Source of the DNA: Anastatus disparis
Lineage: Eukaryota > Arthropoda > Insecta > Hymenoptera > Eupelmidae
Direction: 5' to 3'
Assembly: GCA_017163975.1 (NCBI GenBank)
Contig: JAFFSR010000343.1
Span: forward strand, 4,162,001-4,226,000
Length of the DNA: 64,000 nt
A model generated the notes under the pieces. The model ran no database searches and was not told where the DNA came from. It was given only the letters and a program-made list of their open reading frames with translations. How positions within the stretch are numbered: position 1 is the stretch's first letter; each line of letters begins with the position of its first letter. The translations under genes and the position numbers were made by a program. Of this stretch, positions 42,759 through 55,679 are shown one piece after another.

Positions 42759-43072
42759 CCCTACTAAAAAATCTCAGGTGAGAAATCAAGTGATTTCTCA
42801 TGCCAAAATCTCATGTGACAATTTTATTCGCTTTTTAGGTATTGCAAATCATTTTTAATCAATTGAAGACTATTTTTCAAAATTTTGGACTTGAAAAAAT
42901 TTTTTCAAAATCAATTCAAATTTTGTAAAGAATTTTCTAAGTCCAAAATTTTGAAAAATAGTCCTGAATCAATTAAAAATAATTTGCAATACCTAAAAAA
43001 CGAATAAAATTGTCACATGAGATTTTGGCATGAGAAGTCACCTGATTTCTCATCTGAGATTTTTTTGTAGGG
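42759..43072. mobile_element. 314-bp MITE, CCCTACTAAAAAATCTCAGG ends
   Basis: Almost complete palindrome: CAGGTGAGAAATCAAGTGATT at the left and its inverse at the right. The inner inverted blocks are ATTCGCTTTTTAGGTATTGC and CTATTTTTCAAAATTTTGGA. It is related to the MITE at 57141. Confidence 0.9.
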
Positions 43073-43075
43073 AAT

Positions 43076-43560
43076 GCATCATGTTAAAATTACTTGTGAG
43101 CCATTGGGATTTTCACGTGGCAATCAAGTAATTCAACGGTTGTGTGGTCAATCTAGTAGCGCGTGCTTTAAAAGGAGGTAGGGGGAGAGAGAAAATGCGA
43201 TCTTATTTTGATGTTAAAATAGCAATTTTTTAGAAAAATTATTGGATGTTAAGTGATTAATATAATCTTTGAATCTTTGAAATTATTAAGAATAAATTTA
43301 AACTCAAAATCTAATTATTTTAAACAACCAGGGGGCAGATGAACATGTATCATTCCACGCTAGAAATATTCCGAAGCAGGTTTGGTCTAGTGCGTAATGT
43401 TCGCGCTCTTCCTTTTGGGTACACGAGTTCAATTTTCGGTCAGAAACACTTTTTTTTTAACTTTTTTTATTTTTTTAATATTTTTTTAATTAGTTTTCTT
43501 ATTTATGTTTTTTTTTTAATATTAATATCTAATATTTCATGAGCATATTAAGTATGCTCG
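43076..43560 (+). repeat. Left member of a long-range inverted repeat
   Basis: Matches the reverse complement of 55680-56205 at roughly 75%: CAGGGGGCAGATGA, TCTAGTGCG, CCTTTTGGGT, TTAAGTATGCTCG and the flanking CACGTGGCA-like block. The segment 43382-43440 looks like a degenerate tRNA-derived promoter (TGGTCTAGTG A-box pattern, then GAGTTCAA). Confidence 0.7.
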
Positions 43561-43672
43561 TTTTTTTAATGAATTGGAAAATCCATGCGCGCAAGCGCGC
43601 CCTATATCTAATTTAAATATATAAATTTTTAATCATTGACTGTAAATATAGTATTTCTATTTTCTATTCATT

Positions 43673-44183
43673 CTCACACAGCATGAAACCTTGTTGCAAG
43701 GTTGCTGCAAGGTTGCTGCAAGGTTGCAAAGGTTATTGCAAGGTTTCAGTGAAAGGTTGCTGCAACCTTTTTATATCCCTTGTACATACCTTGCAGCAAT
43801 GTTTTATGAAATCTCACTGTAAAGTTTAAACAATACATTGTGGCAAACTTCCAATGAAAGATTTCTGCAAGGTTGCTATGAAAGGTTCTTGCAAGATTAT
43901 ATGAAACATTGCTGCAAGTTTGCTGCAAGATTTCAATGCAAGGTTGCTACAGCAACTTTTCATTGAAACCTTGCAACAACCTTTCCAACCTTGCAGCAAG
44001 GTTTCATATAATCTTGCAAGAACCTTTCATAGCAACCTTGCAGAAATCTTTCATTGGAAGTTTGTCACAATGTATTGTTTAAACTTCAAAAACAAGATTT
44101 CATGAAACATTGCTGCAAGGTATGTGAAAGGGACATAAAAAGGTTACAGCAACCTTGCACTGCAACCTTACAAGCTGTGTGGG
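43673..44183. mobile_element. 511-bp MITE built on GCAACCTTGCAGCAAGGTT
   Basis: Starts TCACACAGCATGAAACC, ends AAGCTGTGTGGG. The interior is nearly all CTGCAAGGTT words and their inverse. A 60-codon frame appears in both halves (43746-43928 minus, 43920-44105 plus) because of the inversion. Confidence 0.85.
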
Positions 44184-44299
44184 TTATTAAATTAAAAGTA
44201 CTTGATCTACAGTTTTGACTAACAAAAATTTGAATCAATCAAGAAATCCTGAAGTAATTTTCTATTTGATTAATTTTTTTAACAATATAAAAATGATAA

Positions 44300-45483
44300 A
44301 ATGCATCTAAATGAAATAAATGGCTCATTGCTTGAAATTATTACTTTTATATGATCCCTGTTATTATTGGCTGATTCCATTCAGATTCATACAGGCCGTC
44401 ACTGATCGAATTTTTTTTTTCTTCCAAGTAATGAAAATACCTTCTATTATGTATATAAAGATCAGGGAGCGCGGTAGCGCTCCTTACGGCAAGATAGCGC
44501 TACGGCTTTCCCTATTTACTTTGAATTTGAGATGTTCAAAGATTAAAACTTTGAATAAATGATTATGTTTCAATATTTACATATTATTTGGTTACTAGTA
44601 TACATGAAATGATCTAATGTTTTATCTGACAACAAAAACACATGGCCAAAAGTCAAGTTTTCATAATTTTTTTATATTATTACAGGTTAGTCTGTCGATT
44701 TCTTTTCTATATCGGGTTGTTTCAGATTTCCGGCGGATGTTAGAGAACGACGGAGAGTTTTTCGTCTGATGTGAGAGAAAGAGACAGAATACGAGTTGTG
44801 CGATTGCTAATAAGTGAGAGAGAAAAAGAGAGTATAGAGAGTGAGAAAAAGAAAGAGAATACGAGTTATATTTTTTAATAATGAACGCATGTATTCAGGC
44901 AAATGCTTTCAGAACATGCTAAATGTATAAAGACATCGCGTAAATAAGTAATATAAGAATTTAGTGTCTCGTTCTATATAGCTAACGAGCTGCCACAAAA
45001 TCACGGGCGTTCATGTGAACAGTTCGCGCGTGCGCAGTAAAACGTCCCGTACATAAAATTTAACAGTTGAAAGCGGCGAAATTCAAAAGTCGGTAATACC
45101 GATTTGGTATTTAAAAATGAAAACAACAACAAATGAAAAAGTAATATTTACATATTTTAAAACATTCTTAATTAATTAATTAGTTTTTCATACGATATTT
45201 AGACAAAATAAGTTTCATAATAGTTGATTAATTTGAAAGTGTGGAAGAAAATAAGATTAAAATTTTTTCGAAAACAAATATTTTATAATAATAATAAATA
45301 TATAAAAATTAGGTTGATAGAATTAACTACAAAATTAGTGTTATTATATTAAAGTATCAGATTATCGGTAGAGTTGATAAATTTATTGAGATAAGAATTT
45401 TCGACTTTGAAAAAGTTGTGATATCTCCCCAAAAAACCTTTAAAAAGGTAAAATTACGGCAAGTTAGCTTTAAAAAAAAATCT
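44300..45483. other. Non-coding, with inverted partner of 51605-51705
   Basis: 44365-44460 (GGCTGATTCCATTCAGATTC, CAGGCCGTCACTGATCGAA, ACCTTCTATT) is inverted at 51605-51705. 44461-44510 holds GC hairpins (GGAGCGCGGTAGCGCTCC). The rest is AT-rich with GAGA tracts. Confidence 0.6.
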
Positions 45484-47748
45484 TTTTCACTATCTCAAAA
45501 ATAAAAAATATTTTGTCAAAAATTCAAACTAATTTAATACAATCAACTATAAAAAAATCTATTATATCTCTAAAAAAAGGCTTTAACATTATAGATAATA
45601 AACTAGCTCGCCACAGCGGCCCAAAGGGCCGCTGTAGCTCGCACCTCGGTCTTTTCAGAGTTTCGCTTCGCTCAGCTCTGAAATGCCCTCGGGCCTTGCA
45701 TCGCTTCGCAATGCAAGGCATGCAAAAAGCTCCGCTTCTTGCATATAAGGCACGACCGAAAACGCTCGCGCTTCGCACTCGCTATTTGATATTCAAAGAA
45801 TATTAGAGCAAATCATTTACAACCGCAAAAGCATTAAAAGTTAATCTTATTTCTTTTTTTCATTGAATTTTTTACCGCATCTTTCAACAGAAGGTTTGAA
45901 TTTATTGTATTTATTTAAAAAATCAAATTTATAATTATTTAATATTTTCTTGTGAATTAAGTTGATTGATTTCGAAAAAATTTATGTTATGTGAAAAAGA
46001 CATATTTTTATTAATGTATATTTTTTAAAATTTTGGATAGGATAATCTATCAAAAGTTATAAGAAAAAAAAAATTATTTTATAGTTTAGTAGCTTAAAAG
46101 TAAAGTTTTGTATAAAGTGTTTATTTGATCTGAATCATTTCGATGGGGGATAATTTAAAACAATAATACAAATAAATGTTGGCAGTTTAAAAAAAAATAG
46201 TTCGAGCTGTTTTAAAACAGTTATCCCTTCAGAGGTAAAATAAATGATTTTTTGGAAATAACTTGAAAAAAGCGAATTTTCAAAAAAAGTATATGAAATA
46301 AAATTTATAGAAAAAAATAAGATACATCTTTTTAATATTATACATATTTTTTTTTAAATAATATTTATCAATTTATCATTAAAAAGCCTTTAATTTCAAC
46401 AATTTTCATGAATAATTTGAAAAATATTATTTTTAGAGAAAAATGCATAATATAAAAAAGATGTATTTTTTTATATTCTATAACTTTTATTCTATATACT
46501 TTAAAAAAAAAATCGTATTTTTCAAGTTATTACCAAAAATCCATTTTTTTGACCATTTAAAAGGCGCTTATTTAAAAACGCTTCCAACGATTTTTTCCAC
46601 AATAGGAACGTTTACTTGTGTTATTATTTGAAACAATTTCCCGTTTGAATCATTCAGATCGGATAAAAACTCGTCGAGAAAATTCATAAACTTGATTTCT
46701 CACACACATACATCCATACATACATTTTAAGTAAGCCTCGTAATAGTCTTATTTTGCTATAAAAATAAGTTTTTTATCATAAAATGACATATTTTGAAGG
46801 GTTACATTTTTCGCGATGTCGAAAATATAAGGCACTTCCGTATAGCGGTCGTGCCTAAAAAGTAGGAATTTAATTATAACAAAAATACACTTGAAAAAAT
46901 ACTGAAATCAATAATATGTGGTCAAGTTTTAATATGATTTAAAATAATACTTACGAATGATATTCTACCTATATTTTGATGATAATAATGAATCAATAAA
47001 AAATTCCTTTGTTAAAAATGAAGTGTAAAAAAAGCCATATAAAATGTTATTGAAAATATAAAACTATCTTCAACAAAACTTGAAAAATTAATAAGTAATT
47101 AACGTAAAAGTAAGAATAAAAGTAATATTACAGCTATAAACTTGCCAGGCCCACCCTTCAAAAGTTCTATTTCTTGGTGAACACACATTCATTTAAAACA
47201 TTTTTTAGGATTGACTTTTTAGAATCTCGTAAGGAAATTCAAAATATATATTAATTTTCACAATTTAGTATTCAATGAAAAATAATCTAATTATATAACA
47301 ATAATGATATATTTAACTTTTGTAGAGTGGTCCTAGCAAGTTTATAGCTGTAATATTACTTTTATTCTTACTTTTACGTTAATTGCTTATTAATTTTTTA
47401 AGTTTTGTTGAAGATAGTTTTATATTTTCAATAAAATTTTATATGGCTTTTTTTACACTTCATTTTTAACAAAGGAATTTTTTATTGATTCATTATTATT
47501 ATCAAAATATAGGTAGAATATCGTTCGTAAGTATTATTTTAAATCATATTAAAACTTGACCACATATTATTGATTTCAGTATTTTTTCAAGTGTATTTTT
47601 GTTATAATTAAATTCCCACTTTTTTATTATCTATAATGTTAAAGTCTTTTTTTAGAGATGTAATAGATTTTTTTATAGTTGATTGCATTAAATTAGTTTA
47701 AATTTTTGACAAAATATTTTTTATTTTTGAGATAGTGAAAAAGATTTT
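45484..47748. mobile_element. Foldback element interrupted by a 1.25 kb insertion
   Basis: Left arm pieces 45484-45601 and 46857-47140 are inverted at 47334-47748 (for example GCCATATAAAATGTTATTGAA, ATTATAGATAATAAA, TATCTCAAAAATAAAAAATA). The unique centre is 47141-47333. Sequence 45602-46856 is present in only one arm, so it is a later insertion. Confidence 0.8.
45602..46856. mobile_element. Insertion with GC-rich hairpin cluster and a nested palindrome
   Basis: 45602-45790 holds consecutive GC-rich hairpins (AGCGGCCCAAAGGGCCGCT, TTTCAGAG...CTCTGAAA, CCTTGCATCG...CGATGCAAGG-like, TGCAAAAAGC...) in an otherwise AT-rich region. GGCACGACCG near 45750 is inverted as CGGTCGTGCC near 46845, probably element ends. 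46130-46670 is a further palindrome (ATCTGAATCATT...AATCATTCAGAT). Confidence 0.55.
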
Positions 47749-50700
47749 AAAATTTACCTCGTAGAACGCTCAAAAATTTTTTTTTTTTACTACAGCAATT
47801 TCAGTGTTGGATGTAAAAACGAAAATTCAAAAATTGAAAATGAACCTCTACTTTTAAATGACTATAGCTCCGTCAATTTTTAACCCTTTTGGGCGTTCTT
47901 TTAACGAAAGTGTGCGAAATTTTGTCTAGTTTTAAATGCAATCTCGATTTTGGTAATACAATTTGATCTCACTGAGTTATTTATGAAAAACCGAAAAAAG
48001 CGATTTTTTTTAAACACGATTTTCTCAAAAACTATATTTTTTTTTTTGAAATTTTTATATGATTTTATACATAAAAAATACTAACTTTTAGGGTATGTGA
48101 GAATATGCGATTTTGCCTTATTTTTTTAAACGGATTTTTAAACGTTTTTTTTATATTTTCGATTTTAAAACATTGATACCATGGCGCATTGTACTATTTT
48201 TCAAACTTTACGTGTTCTTACAACTATTTTCATGCTTTTATTTATTAATATATCAAAAATATCAACAATAATCTTTAAAATAAACCCCGGATCGAATATT
48301 TTGATCAATTAGAACCAAAGTTATGACGATTTCAAGTTTAAAAAAAAATGCTGAAACTTTAAATAATTATATTTACTTTGAATTTTGAATTTTGAATTTT
48401 GAATTTGAATTTTGAAAAGGTGAGTTTTTTAAATACTAAAATATATTATTTGGTCATTTTCAATGAACAAATAATATGCGATACAATTAAGAAAAAACAC
48501 TAATGAATTGAGAACTAATGTGAATAAAAAAACCCAAATTTGAATAAAACCTTTCAATTTACTTCTTGCCACTCATGTCTCGAAGTTTTGGCAGTGTAGA
48601 TTTGGTTTTGTTCACTTTTCCAACAGTGAATCTTTTGAATACCTTTAATTTCTTTTGCATTTCCTAACCATTCCATTTTTTTTGCCAGTCGAAAAACTTC
48701 TAGCTCATCCTTGCGGATAACAAGAATGTTAATCGACGGAGTATATTTTGATACGTGAGTGGCAAAATTTTTAGCGTTTCTAATAAAATCTGCACTCTTC
48801 TTAGACAGATTATGCGTGGTAGCATAATGTTTAACTAAACCACCAATACCGTCACAAGCGCTTTTACCATGACCTGTTGCAGAAAAAAGCCATTTTCTGT
48901 TTACTTTTGAGTTTTGAAGCTCATAGAATTGATATCTATTTTTAAAATGACTGGCAGCTCCATCGGATATGGTTATGATTTCATCAAGATCTTGCGCAAT
49001 ATGTGTTTGTTTTAAGTTATCGATAGTTAAATTTATAGCCATTAGGGCATGAGACGAATCATGTTTAATATCGTCAGAGACAGTGACATAATTGACTGTT
49101 TTATCATTTCCAAAATAGCATACTGATGTAAATATTGATATTTGGTTTTTACTCCAATGATAGCTTTGAATTTCATTTTGAAGCAGAACTGTCCAATTTT
49201 CTGCAAAATCGACATGAATAACTAATTGGAAGTCATTATTTTTCGCTAAAAGTTTAACCTCTTTAATTGCTATACGTTGAATTTCTTTGACCAATTTATG
49301 AGCTCTTACAGTGAGAGCGCGCTCTCTTAACTCTATTAAGAAATTTTCAATTGTGCTAGTTTTATTCAGTAAATTTGATTTTTCCCAAACACCATAAATT
49401 ATTTCTTCATATAAATCTTCTGTCAAAGAAATTACTTGTAAATCAATAGAATCTTCAATGGGACATTCTTTACATTCTCTTAGTACACATTTCATATTAT
49501 CTTTTGAACAAAAAAGTGAAGAACATATTTTCAATTCCAAATCTGCAATGTCTTGTTTATTCTCTTTTTTATAATTATTCAAAGCATCTAACATAAGTTT
49601 AAGATTCTCGCAGTAAACGCAAAGACACGAATCGGTGGGTGGATATGGTATAACCCACTTCGGTCTTAAAGCGTAGAATGTTGATTTACCAATTTTTGTT
49701 TTCATTTCAGGATTTTCGTCTTTAAATAATTGATATATTTCTTTTATACTTCGCGTAAGAAAGCGTTTGACTTTTTTAGTTTTTATACCATTTTCTTTGA
49801 TAGATACTGTGTCGCTTTTATTTGCACTCTGACGAGAACAATTAAAATCATCGTTCAGATAATAATCCTTTACTTTCATTACAATTTCACCATCCAAAGA
49901 ATGGCCACAATAGTTCTCAGACTGCTTGTAAATTTTTTTATTATTCACCAATGATCGTGCTTGATCAATCATATAAATAGTTACATTTGGTAAAACTGAT
50001 AATAAATAATCTTTGGAAATATCACTTGGTATAATACTCAACAATCGCACTTTCCCAAGAAAATTTGAACAATTATCTAATGCAATTTTAATATTCTCAA
50101 GCCATTTAACATTTGTTTTACATTCATTATTTTCATTCAATGCGGGCAAATCCGTTATATCGTAGACTTTCATCATTTTACTTGCTATTTGTTAATCAAA
50201 TGCATCGTTTATTTGTTTTCTTTTTCGGAGAGCATAAGATTCTCGCATCTTGATATTGATACTTTGAGGCATTTTAATTGGTGAAATGTTTAATTTCAAA
50301 TTACTTGAAGCCTCGTTGAGCTGTTCTACCACAGCCTTACTATGAATAAAATCTTCCGAAGTTTGTTGACTGCTTGAAGTCGATGAAATAGGCGCATTTT
50401 TCACTTCATCTAATAATATTTTGTAACACGAAGGGCATACTTTATCTTCTCTAGAGAAAGAAGTATTTGGATACAAGCGCTTCAAAGACTCCGTTAGATC
50501 ACCTAATTCTCTAAGCAGACTTTTGGAGCAATCATAAACAACTTTTTTGTGCCTTTCTTTTAAATCCTTGCACTTCATTTTAACAATCAGTGATGCCATT
50601 ATTGATATTCTGTTCAATGACAGATCGAAAAAAATAATTTTTCTTAAACAACTTTATTTTTTATCTTCCTTTTCTTATATTTTTAAACGCGTCAAGTCGT

Positions 50701-51594
50701 TGATGAGAATGCAAAGAACGAATCATCGCCACCTAGTAGTGACATGCGTCATCTCCCTACAAAATAAATTCAAATTCTAGGCGCAAAATTCAAACTGATA
50801 AAAAAATTATATTCTTCAACAAAAAAAATTTTTATTATAATAATGTACCATAAAAAGATGATAAATGGTTATGTATTCTTTCATCAAAATAACTTTTTTT
50901 TTAAATTAAAAAATGTATATCTTCAGATTTTAATCTTTAACGAAAATTGCGTTTCCTCAATGTAATTATCATATTTATTTAAAGTTTCAGCATTTTTTTT
51001 AAACTTTAAATCGTCATAACTTTGGTTCTAATTGATCAAAATATTCGATCCGGGGTTTATTTTAAAGATTATTGTTGATATTTTTGATATATTAATAAAT
51101 AAAAGCATAAAAATAGTTGTAAGAATACGTAAAGTTGGAAAAATAGTACGATGCGCCATGGTATCAATGTTTTAAAATCGAAAATATGAAAAAAACGTTT
51201 AAAAATCTGTTAAAAAAAAATAAGGCGAAATCGCATATTCTCACCTACTCTAAAAGTTAGTATTTTTTATGTATAAAATCATATAAAAATTTCAAAAAAA
51301 AAAGTATAGTTTTTGAGAAAATCGTGTTTGAAAAAAATCGCTTTTTTCGGTTTTTCGTAAATAACTCAGTGAGATCAAATTGTATTACAAAAATCGAGAT
51401 TGCATTTAAAACTAGACAAAATTTCGCACACTTTCGTTAAAAGAACGCCCAAAAAGGCTAAAAATTGACGGAGCTATAGTCATTTAAAAGTAGAGGTTCA
51501 TTTTCAATTTTTGAATTTTCGTTTTTACATCCAACACTGAAATTGCTGTAGTAAAAAAAAATAAAATTTTTGAGCGTTCTACGAGGTAAATTTT
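47749..51594. mobile_element. DNA transposon with about 620-bp TIRs and a DDE-type transposase gene
   Basis: 47749-48368 and 50972-51594 are inverted copies (AAAATTTACCTCGTAGAACG at the outer ends, AATGCTGAAACTTTAAATA at the inner). The minus-strand gene between them fills most of the interior. A target duplication is not clear by eye. The right flank begins ATCTTTACACAC. Confidence 0.8.
48554..50617 (-). pseudogene. Transposase, possibly Sola-like, with one in-frame TAA
   Basis: 141 codons (50617-50192) and 540 codons (50176-48554) lie in one frame, separated by a TAA at 50192-50194 and five sense codons. The N-terminal part has a CPSCYK half-site and the second part CLCVYCENLK plus a CKECP-rich loop, probably zinc-binding. 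The catalytic-looking region has HVDFAENWTVLLQNEIQSYH, an ISDGAASHFKNR motif and a GHGKSACDGIGGLVKH motif, typical of a transposase family frequent in insects and cnidarians. I believe it is Sola-like but cannot confirm this. The stop may make it inactive, or the upstream piece may be a separate protein. Confidence 0.6.
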
Positions 51595-51604
51595 ATCTTT
51601 ACAC

Positions 51605-52711
51605 ACACAATAGAAGGTATTTTTATTACTTAAAAGAAAAAAAAAATTCGATCAGTGACGGCCTGCATGAATCTGAATGGAATCAGCCATTATATGAATT
51701 AAAATTCTTATTGTTTATATTTTAACTATGGCATTATATTAAGCTAGAAATATTTTAGATGTTCAATCACATTATCGAAATTGTATTACTTATCTATTTT
51801 TTAATTATTTATTTTGAAATATTTTAAATCTTATTTAAATTTACAAAATTATTAACCAGGTCCATGAATAAATATTTCATGGTGCTATTATAAGCTAAAA
51901 ACATTGAATATAACATCCGTATTTTCTAAATTTATTGCTTATACACTATTTTATAGTACAATTTTGAAAAGGTAACTCATAAGTAAATGCCTCAAAATTG
52001 TTATCATGTTATAATTTTAAATATATAGCAATAACAAATAAATATAGAGCGACACTTCGCACTCTCGGCATCTTTACACAAAAGAAACGCGAATTTTGGT
52101 GAACGAAAGTTAGGGACGTTTATGTTAATAATTTTATTTCAAAAATAAAACTAACCCAATAATAATATTTTAATTATTTTATCAATGATTTTTATTATTA
52201 AATCTAAATCGACAATTCTGTAAAAGCATATCATAGTAGATTAAATTTCTTTTTTTGTCAATAATATGATCCTACTCAATGCACCAATCATGTTCTTAGT
52301 ATAAAATGCTTCACAACATCCGGCCATCGTTTTCCTAAAAGAGGATATTTTTTAAAAATAAATTTAGTTAATTTATTTATTATTTATTTTAATCATTTGC
52401 TGTTGTTGTTATCATTTAATTTTCAAAACTTTAACACTGCTTCTATATAATATTCTATTTTCAACGTATGTTAACGTGTACCATGAATGTTCATACACTC
52501 ATTTTATAAAGGGGATCTAAATGTAAAAAAAATAAATTATTTCTTATAAGTAATAATTAAAAATATTTATAATTAAATAATAGTGATGTTTATTTTATAA
52601 CACCATAGTTTAATTTATTCATAATGTAATTTAAAAAATGAACATAATAAATAAATTAGACAATAGTATTAATTTATTTATGTTATAATTTACTTTATAT
52701 ATCAATATATA
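51605..52711. other. Non-coding; begins with inverted partner of 44365-44460
   Basis: 51605-51705 mirrors 44365-44460. The remainder is AT-rich without frames. It is part of the right half of the large inverted structure. Confidence 0.5.
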
Positions 52712-55587
52712 CAGGGTGACCCATTTTAAATGCCCCACCCAAATATTTCAAATAGAAAGCATTTCTGAGAAAAACTTTTTAGACAAAAGTTGTAAGGTTT
52801 TGAAGGGGTCATCTTTTGGTGACCATGACCTGGCCATGACCATGACCATGACCGTGACCATGACCATGACTATTATCATCATGGGTCAAGTTAATTTTTT
52901 CAAATGGGAACCCCTAACTATAACTCCGGCAACGAAAAGAGCGGAAAATTTTACGTCCAAGTATGTCCTCAACCATGATCATGATCATGATCATGATGCT
53001 TAGCATTGGTCAAATCGATTTTTTCAAACGGGAACCCCTAATTTTGACTCCGGAAATAAAAAGAGGGGAAAATTTTACGTCCAAGTATGTCCTTAACCAT
53101 GATCATGACCATGTTCATGATAGTCAGCATTGGTCAAATCGATTTTTTCAAATGAGAACCCCTAATTTTGACCCCGGAAATGGTAAAAGCGAAAAATTTT
53201 ACGTCCAAGTATGTCCTTAACCATGACCATGACCAACATCATGGTCCCTAACTTTGACTCCGGGAATGAAAAGAGGGGAAAATTTTACGTCTAAGTGAAA
53301 TTTTCCTATACCTATCCACTTATTGTGGTATGTTCGATTTACAAAATCCTGAACTATGTTACTTCTGTGAGCAGGCACCCCATCATGTTGAAACCACATA
53401 CAACCTCTTGTTTCAAGATCAACATTCTCCAATAGATTTGGTAATTCATTAGTCAAAAAATCAAGATAATTATTACCATCAACGGCCCCATAAAAAAATA
53501 GGGTCCAATTAAGTAACAATTAACAATACCACACCAAACCGTGAGACTCCACCTATTTTGGTGATCGATTGACATACGGCAATGAGGATTGTGAATAGAA
53601 TAATAGTGACAATTGTGTCGGTTAAGTTCACCTGTGTTATAAAAAGTTGCTTCGTCCGAAAACATGACGTAATGAAAAAATTGTGGATCGTTCTGCAATC
53701 TTTCCCGTGCCCATTCACAAAATCGTAGCCTTCTCTGAAAATCATGTTCCATTAACTCTTGATGCAAAGTTATGTGGTATGGATGAAACCGATGCAGTTT
53801 TAAAATTCTTCTTACAGTTTTTCTTAGAATTCCAGATTTTACAGCAATCTTTTTAGTTGAAATGTGGGGGTTTAAATCAACCAAAGCAAGTACTACCAGG
53901 ACTCGAGGGTCATTCCTCTCGATCGTCATAGTTCTTTGACGTTGTCTCGCTCTTGGCGGTGCCTTCCATTCACGCTGTTCAATTCTACGAATTGTTATAC
54001 GGTCTGGATGATTATTTCTATTGGGAAACCGCTCCTGATATAATCGTGACGCTGTACGATAATTTATTCTGCATTCTCTAAAAATTCAAAGGATATTTAT
54101 AATTTCGCTTCTTGTATAATCAGGCATTTTATTTGTAAACCGATATACAAAGAGTCAATAAAATAAAGGAGAAAAGAATATTGTGAAGTATTTTCTGGAA
54201 TAAAAATAATTGACATTCTCGTATTGCGATGTTATATCGCCGCTGCCAGCGAAAACAATTATAGTAAAATATTCACCACAAAAAATGTTTTATTCTTATA
54301 ACCGCGTCGAAAATATAATTTCCAGAAAACTGCGGGGAAAGAATGATGATTCAATAATGTATAAAAACAATTATTTTCGCCGCATATACGAAGAACCTAA
54401 TTTTTTTCTTATTTAAATTTAAAATTTTTGTTTTTTCGCGGTAAATTTTATGGGCTAATTTTTTTCGACGCTCGGTTTTGTACATGTATTGGAATATTTT
54501 TCAGACATTTTTAATTCTGTTCCTAGAGAAAAAATAAAGAAAAAGTAAAAAAAAAATTGAAAAAAAATAGCGAAAAATTGAAACACGCTTAGTGTACGCA
54601 ATTTTTAATCTAATGAACTAAAATATTGAGGAAATTAGTTTTTCAGGTAGACAAACGAGTGTGCAAATTTTGTCGTTGAAATATCCTAGAATTACCAAAT
54701 ATTAGTTCATACAAAAATTAACGAGAATAACTTTGCAGCCAATTAACATTTTTGATTTAAGTTTAGATTAACTTTAGCTTATTATCTTTCATTTACCAGA
54801 TAAAAATTAGGCGCTCTCAATTGCAAATTTGATTTTTCTTTGAATGACCTTTAAGGTCACGGTTAAGGTCATATTCGGACGTAGAAGATACCGCTTTTTT
54901 TAGGGTCAAAACTAGGCTTTCCTATTAGAGAAAATCAATTTGACCCATACTTACCATGATAGTCACGGTAATGATCTTGGTCAGGGTTATACTTGGACGT
55001 AAAATTTTCTATACTTTCCTTTCCTGGGGTCAAAATTACGGGTTTTCATTTAAAAAAATCGATTTGACCAATGCTGAACATTATGATCATGGTCATGGCC
55101 ATGGTTAAGGACATACTTGGACGTAAAATTTTCTGCTCTTTTCATTTTCAGAGTTGAAGTTAGGGGTTCCCATTTGAAAAAATTAACTTGACCCATGCTG
55201 ACCATGATGATCATGAGCACGGTTAATGGCATACTTGGACGTAAAATTTTTCGCTCTTACCATTCCCGGGGTCAAAATTAGGGGTTCTCATTTGAAAAAA
55301 TCGATTTGACCAATGCTGACCATGATGGTCATGGTCATGGTCATGGTTAAGGACATACTTGAACGTAAAATTTTCCGCTCTTTTCATTTCCGGAGTTATA
55401 GTTAAGGATTCCAATTTGAAAAAATTAATTTGACCCATGCTGGCCATGATGATCATGGTCATGGTCATGGTCATGGTCACCAAAAGATGACTCCTTCCAA
55501 ATTTTACAACTTTTGTCTAAAAAGTTTTTCTCAGAAATGCTTTCTATTTGAAATATTTGGGTAGGGCATTTAAAATGGGTCACCCTG
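52712..55587. mobile_element. Tc3/mariner-type element with CATGACC-word TIRs
   Basis: CAGGGTGACCCATTTTAAATG at 52712 and the inverse at 55587, both flanked by TA. About 130 bp of clean TIR are followed by arrays of ATGACCATGACC words interleaved with a TTTTACGTCCAAGTATGTCC / GGTCAAATCGATTTTTTCAA block, repeated in both arms. The transposase remnant at 53290-54126 lies inside. Confidence 0.85.
53290..54126 (-). pseudogene. Broken Tc3/mariner-type transposase
   Basis: It starts near 54126 with an HTH-like segment (MPDYTRSEII..., RFPNRNNHPDRITIRRIEQ), interrupted by a TGA after 13 codons. The main frame (from 53929) has HITLHQELMEHDFQRRLRFC, MFSDEATF with the first catalytic Asp, and WCGIVNCYLIGPYFF. 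A frameshift at an A run near 53490-53500 moves it to the next frame (NNYLDFLTNELPNLLEN, then FQHDGVPAHRS with the second Asp). The reading ends at KWIG near 53300, where the CATGACC repeats begin. The third catalytic residue and C-terminus are missing, so it is inactive. Confidence 0.8.
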
Positions 55588-55679
55588 TATATATATCTTT
55601 ATGAAGATAAAATTGAACTAAAGTATTTTAAACATAACTGTTATTGATTCATTTATATTTTTAATTATTACGTATGAGA

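Noticed and set aside
45513..45806. 97-codon plus-strand and 84-codon minus-strand proteins
   Set aside because: They arise from the GC-rich hairpin cluster on both strands and start inside a foldback arm.
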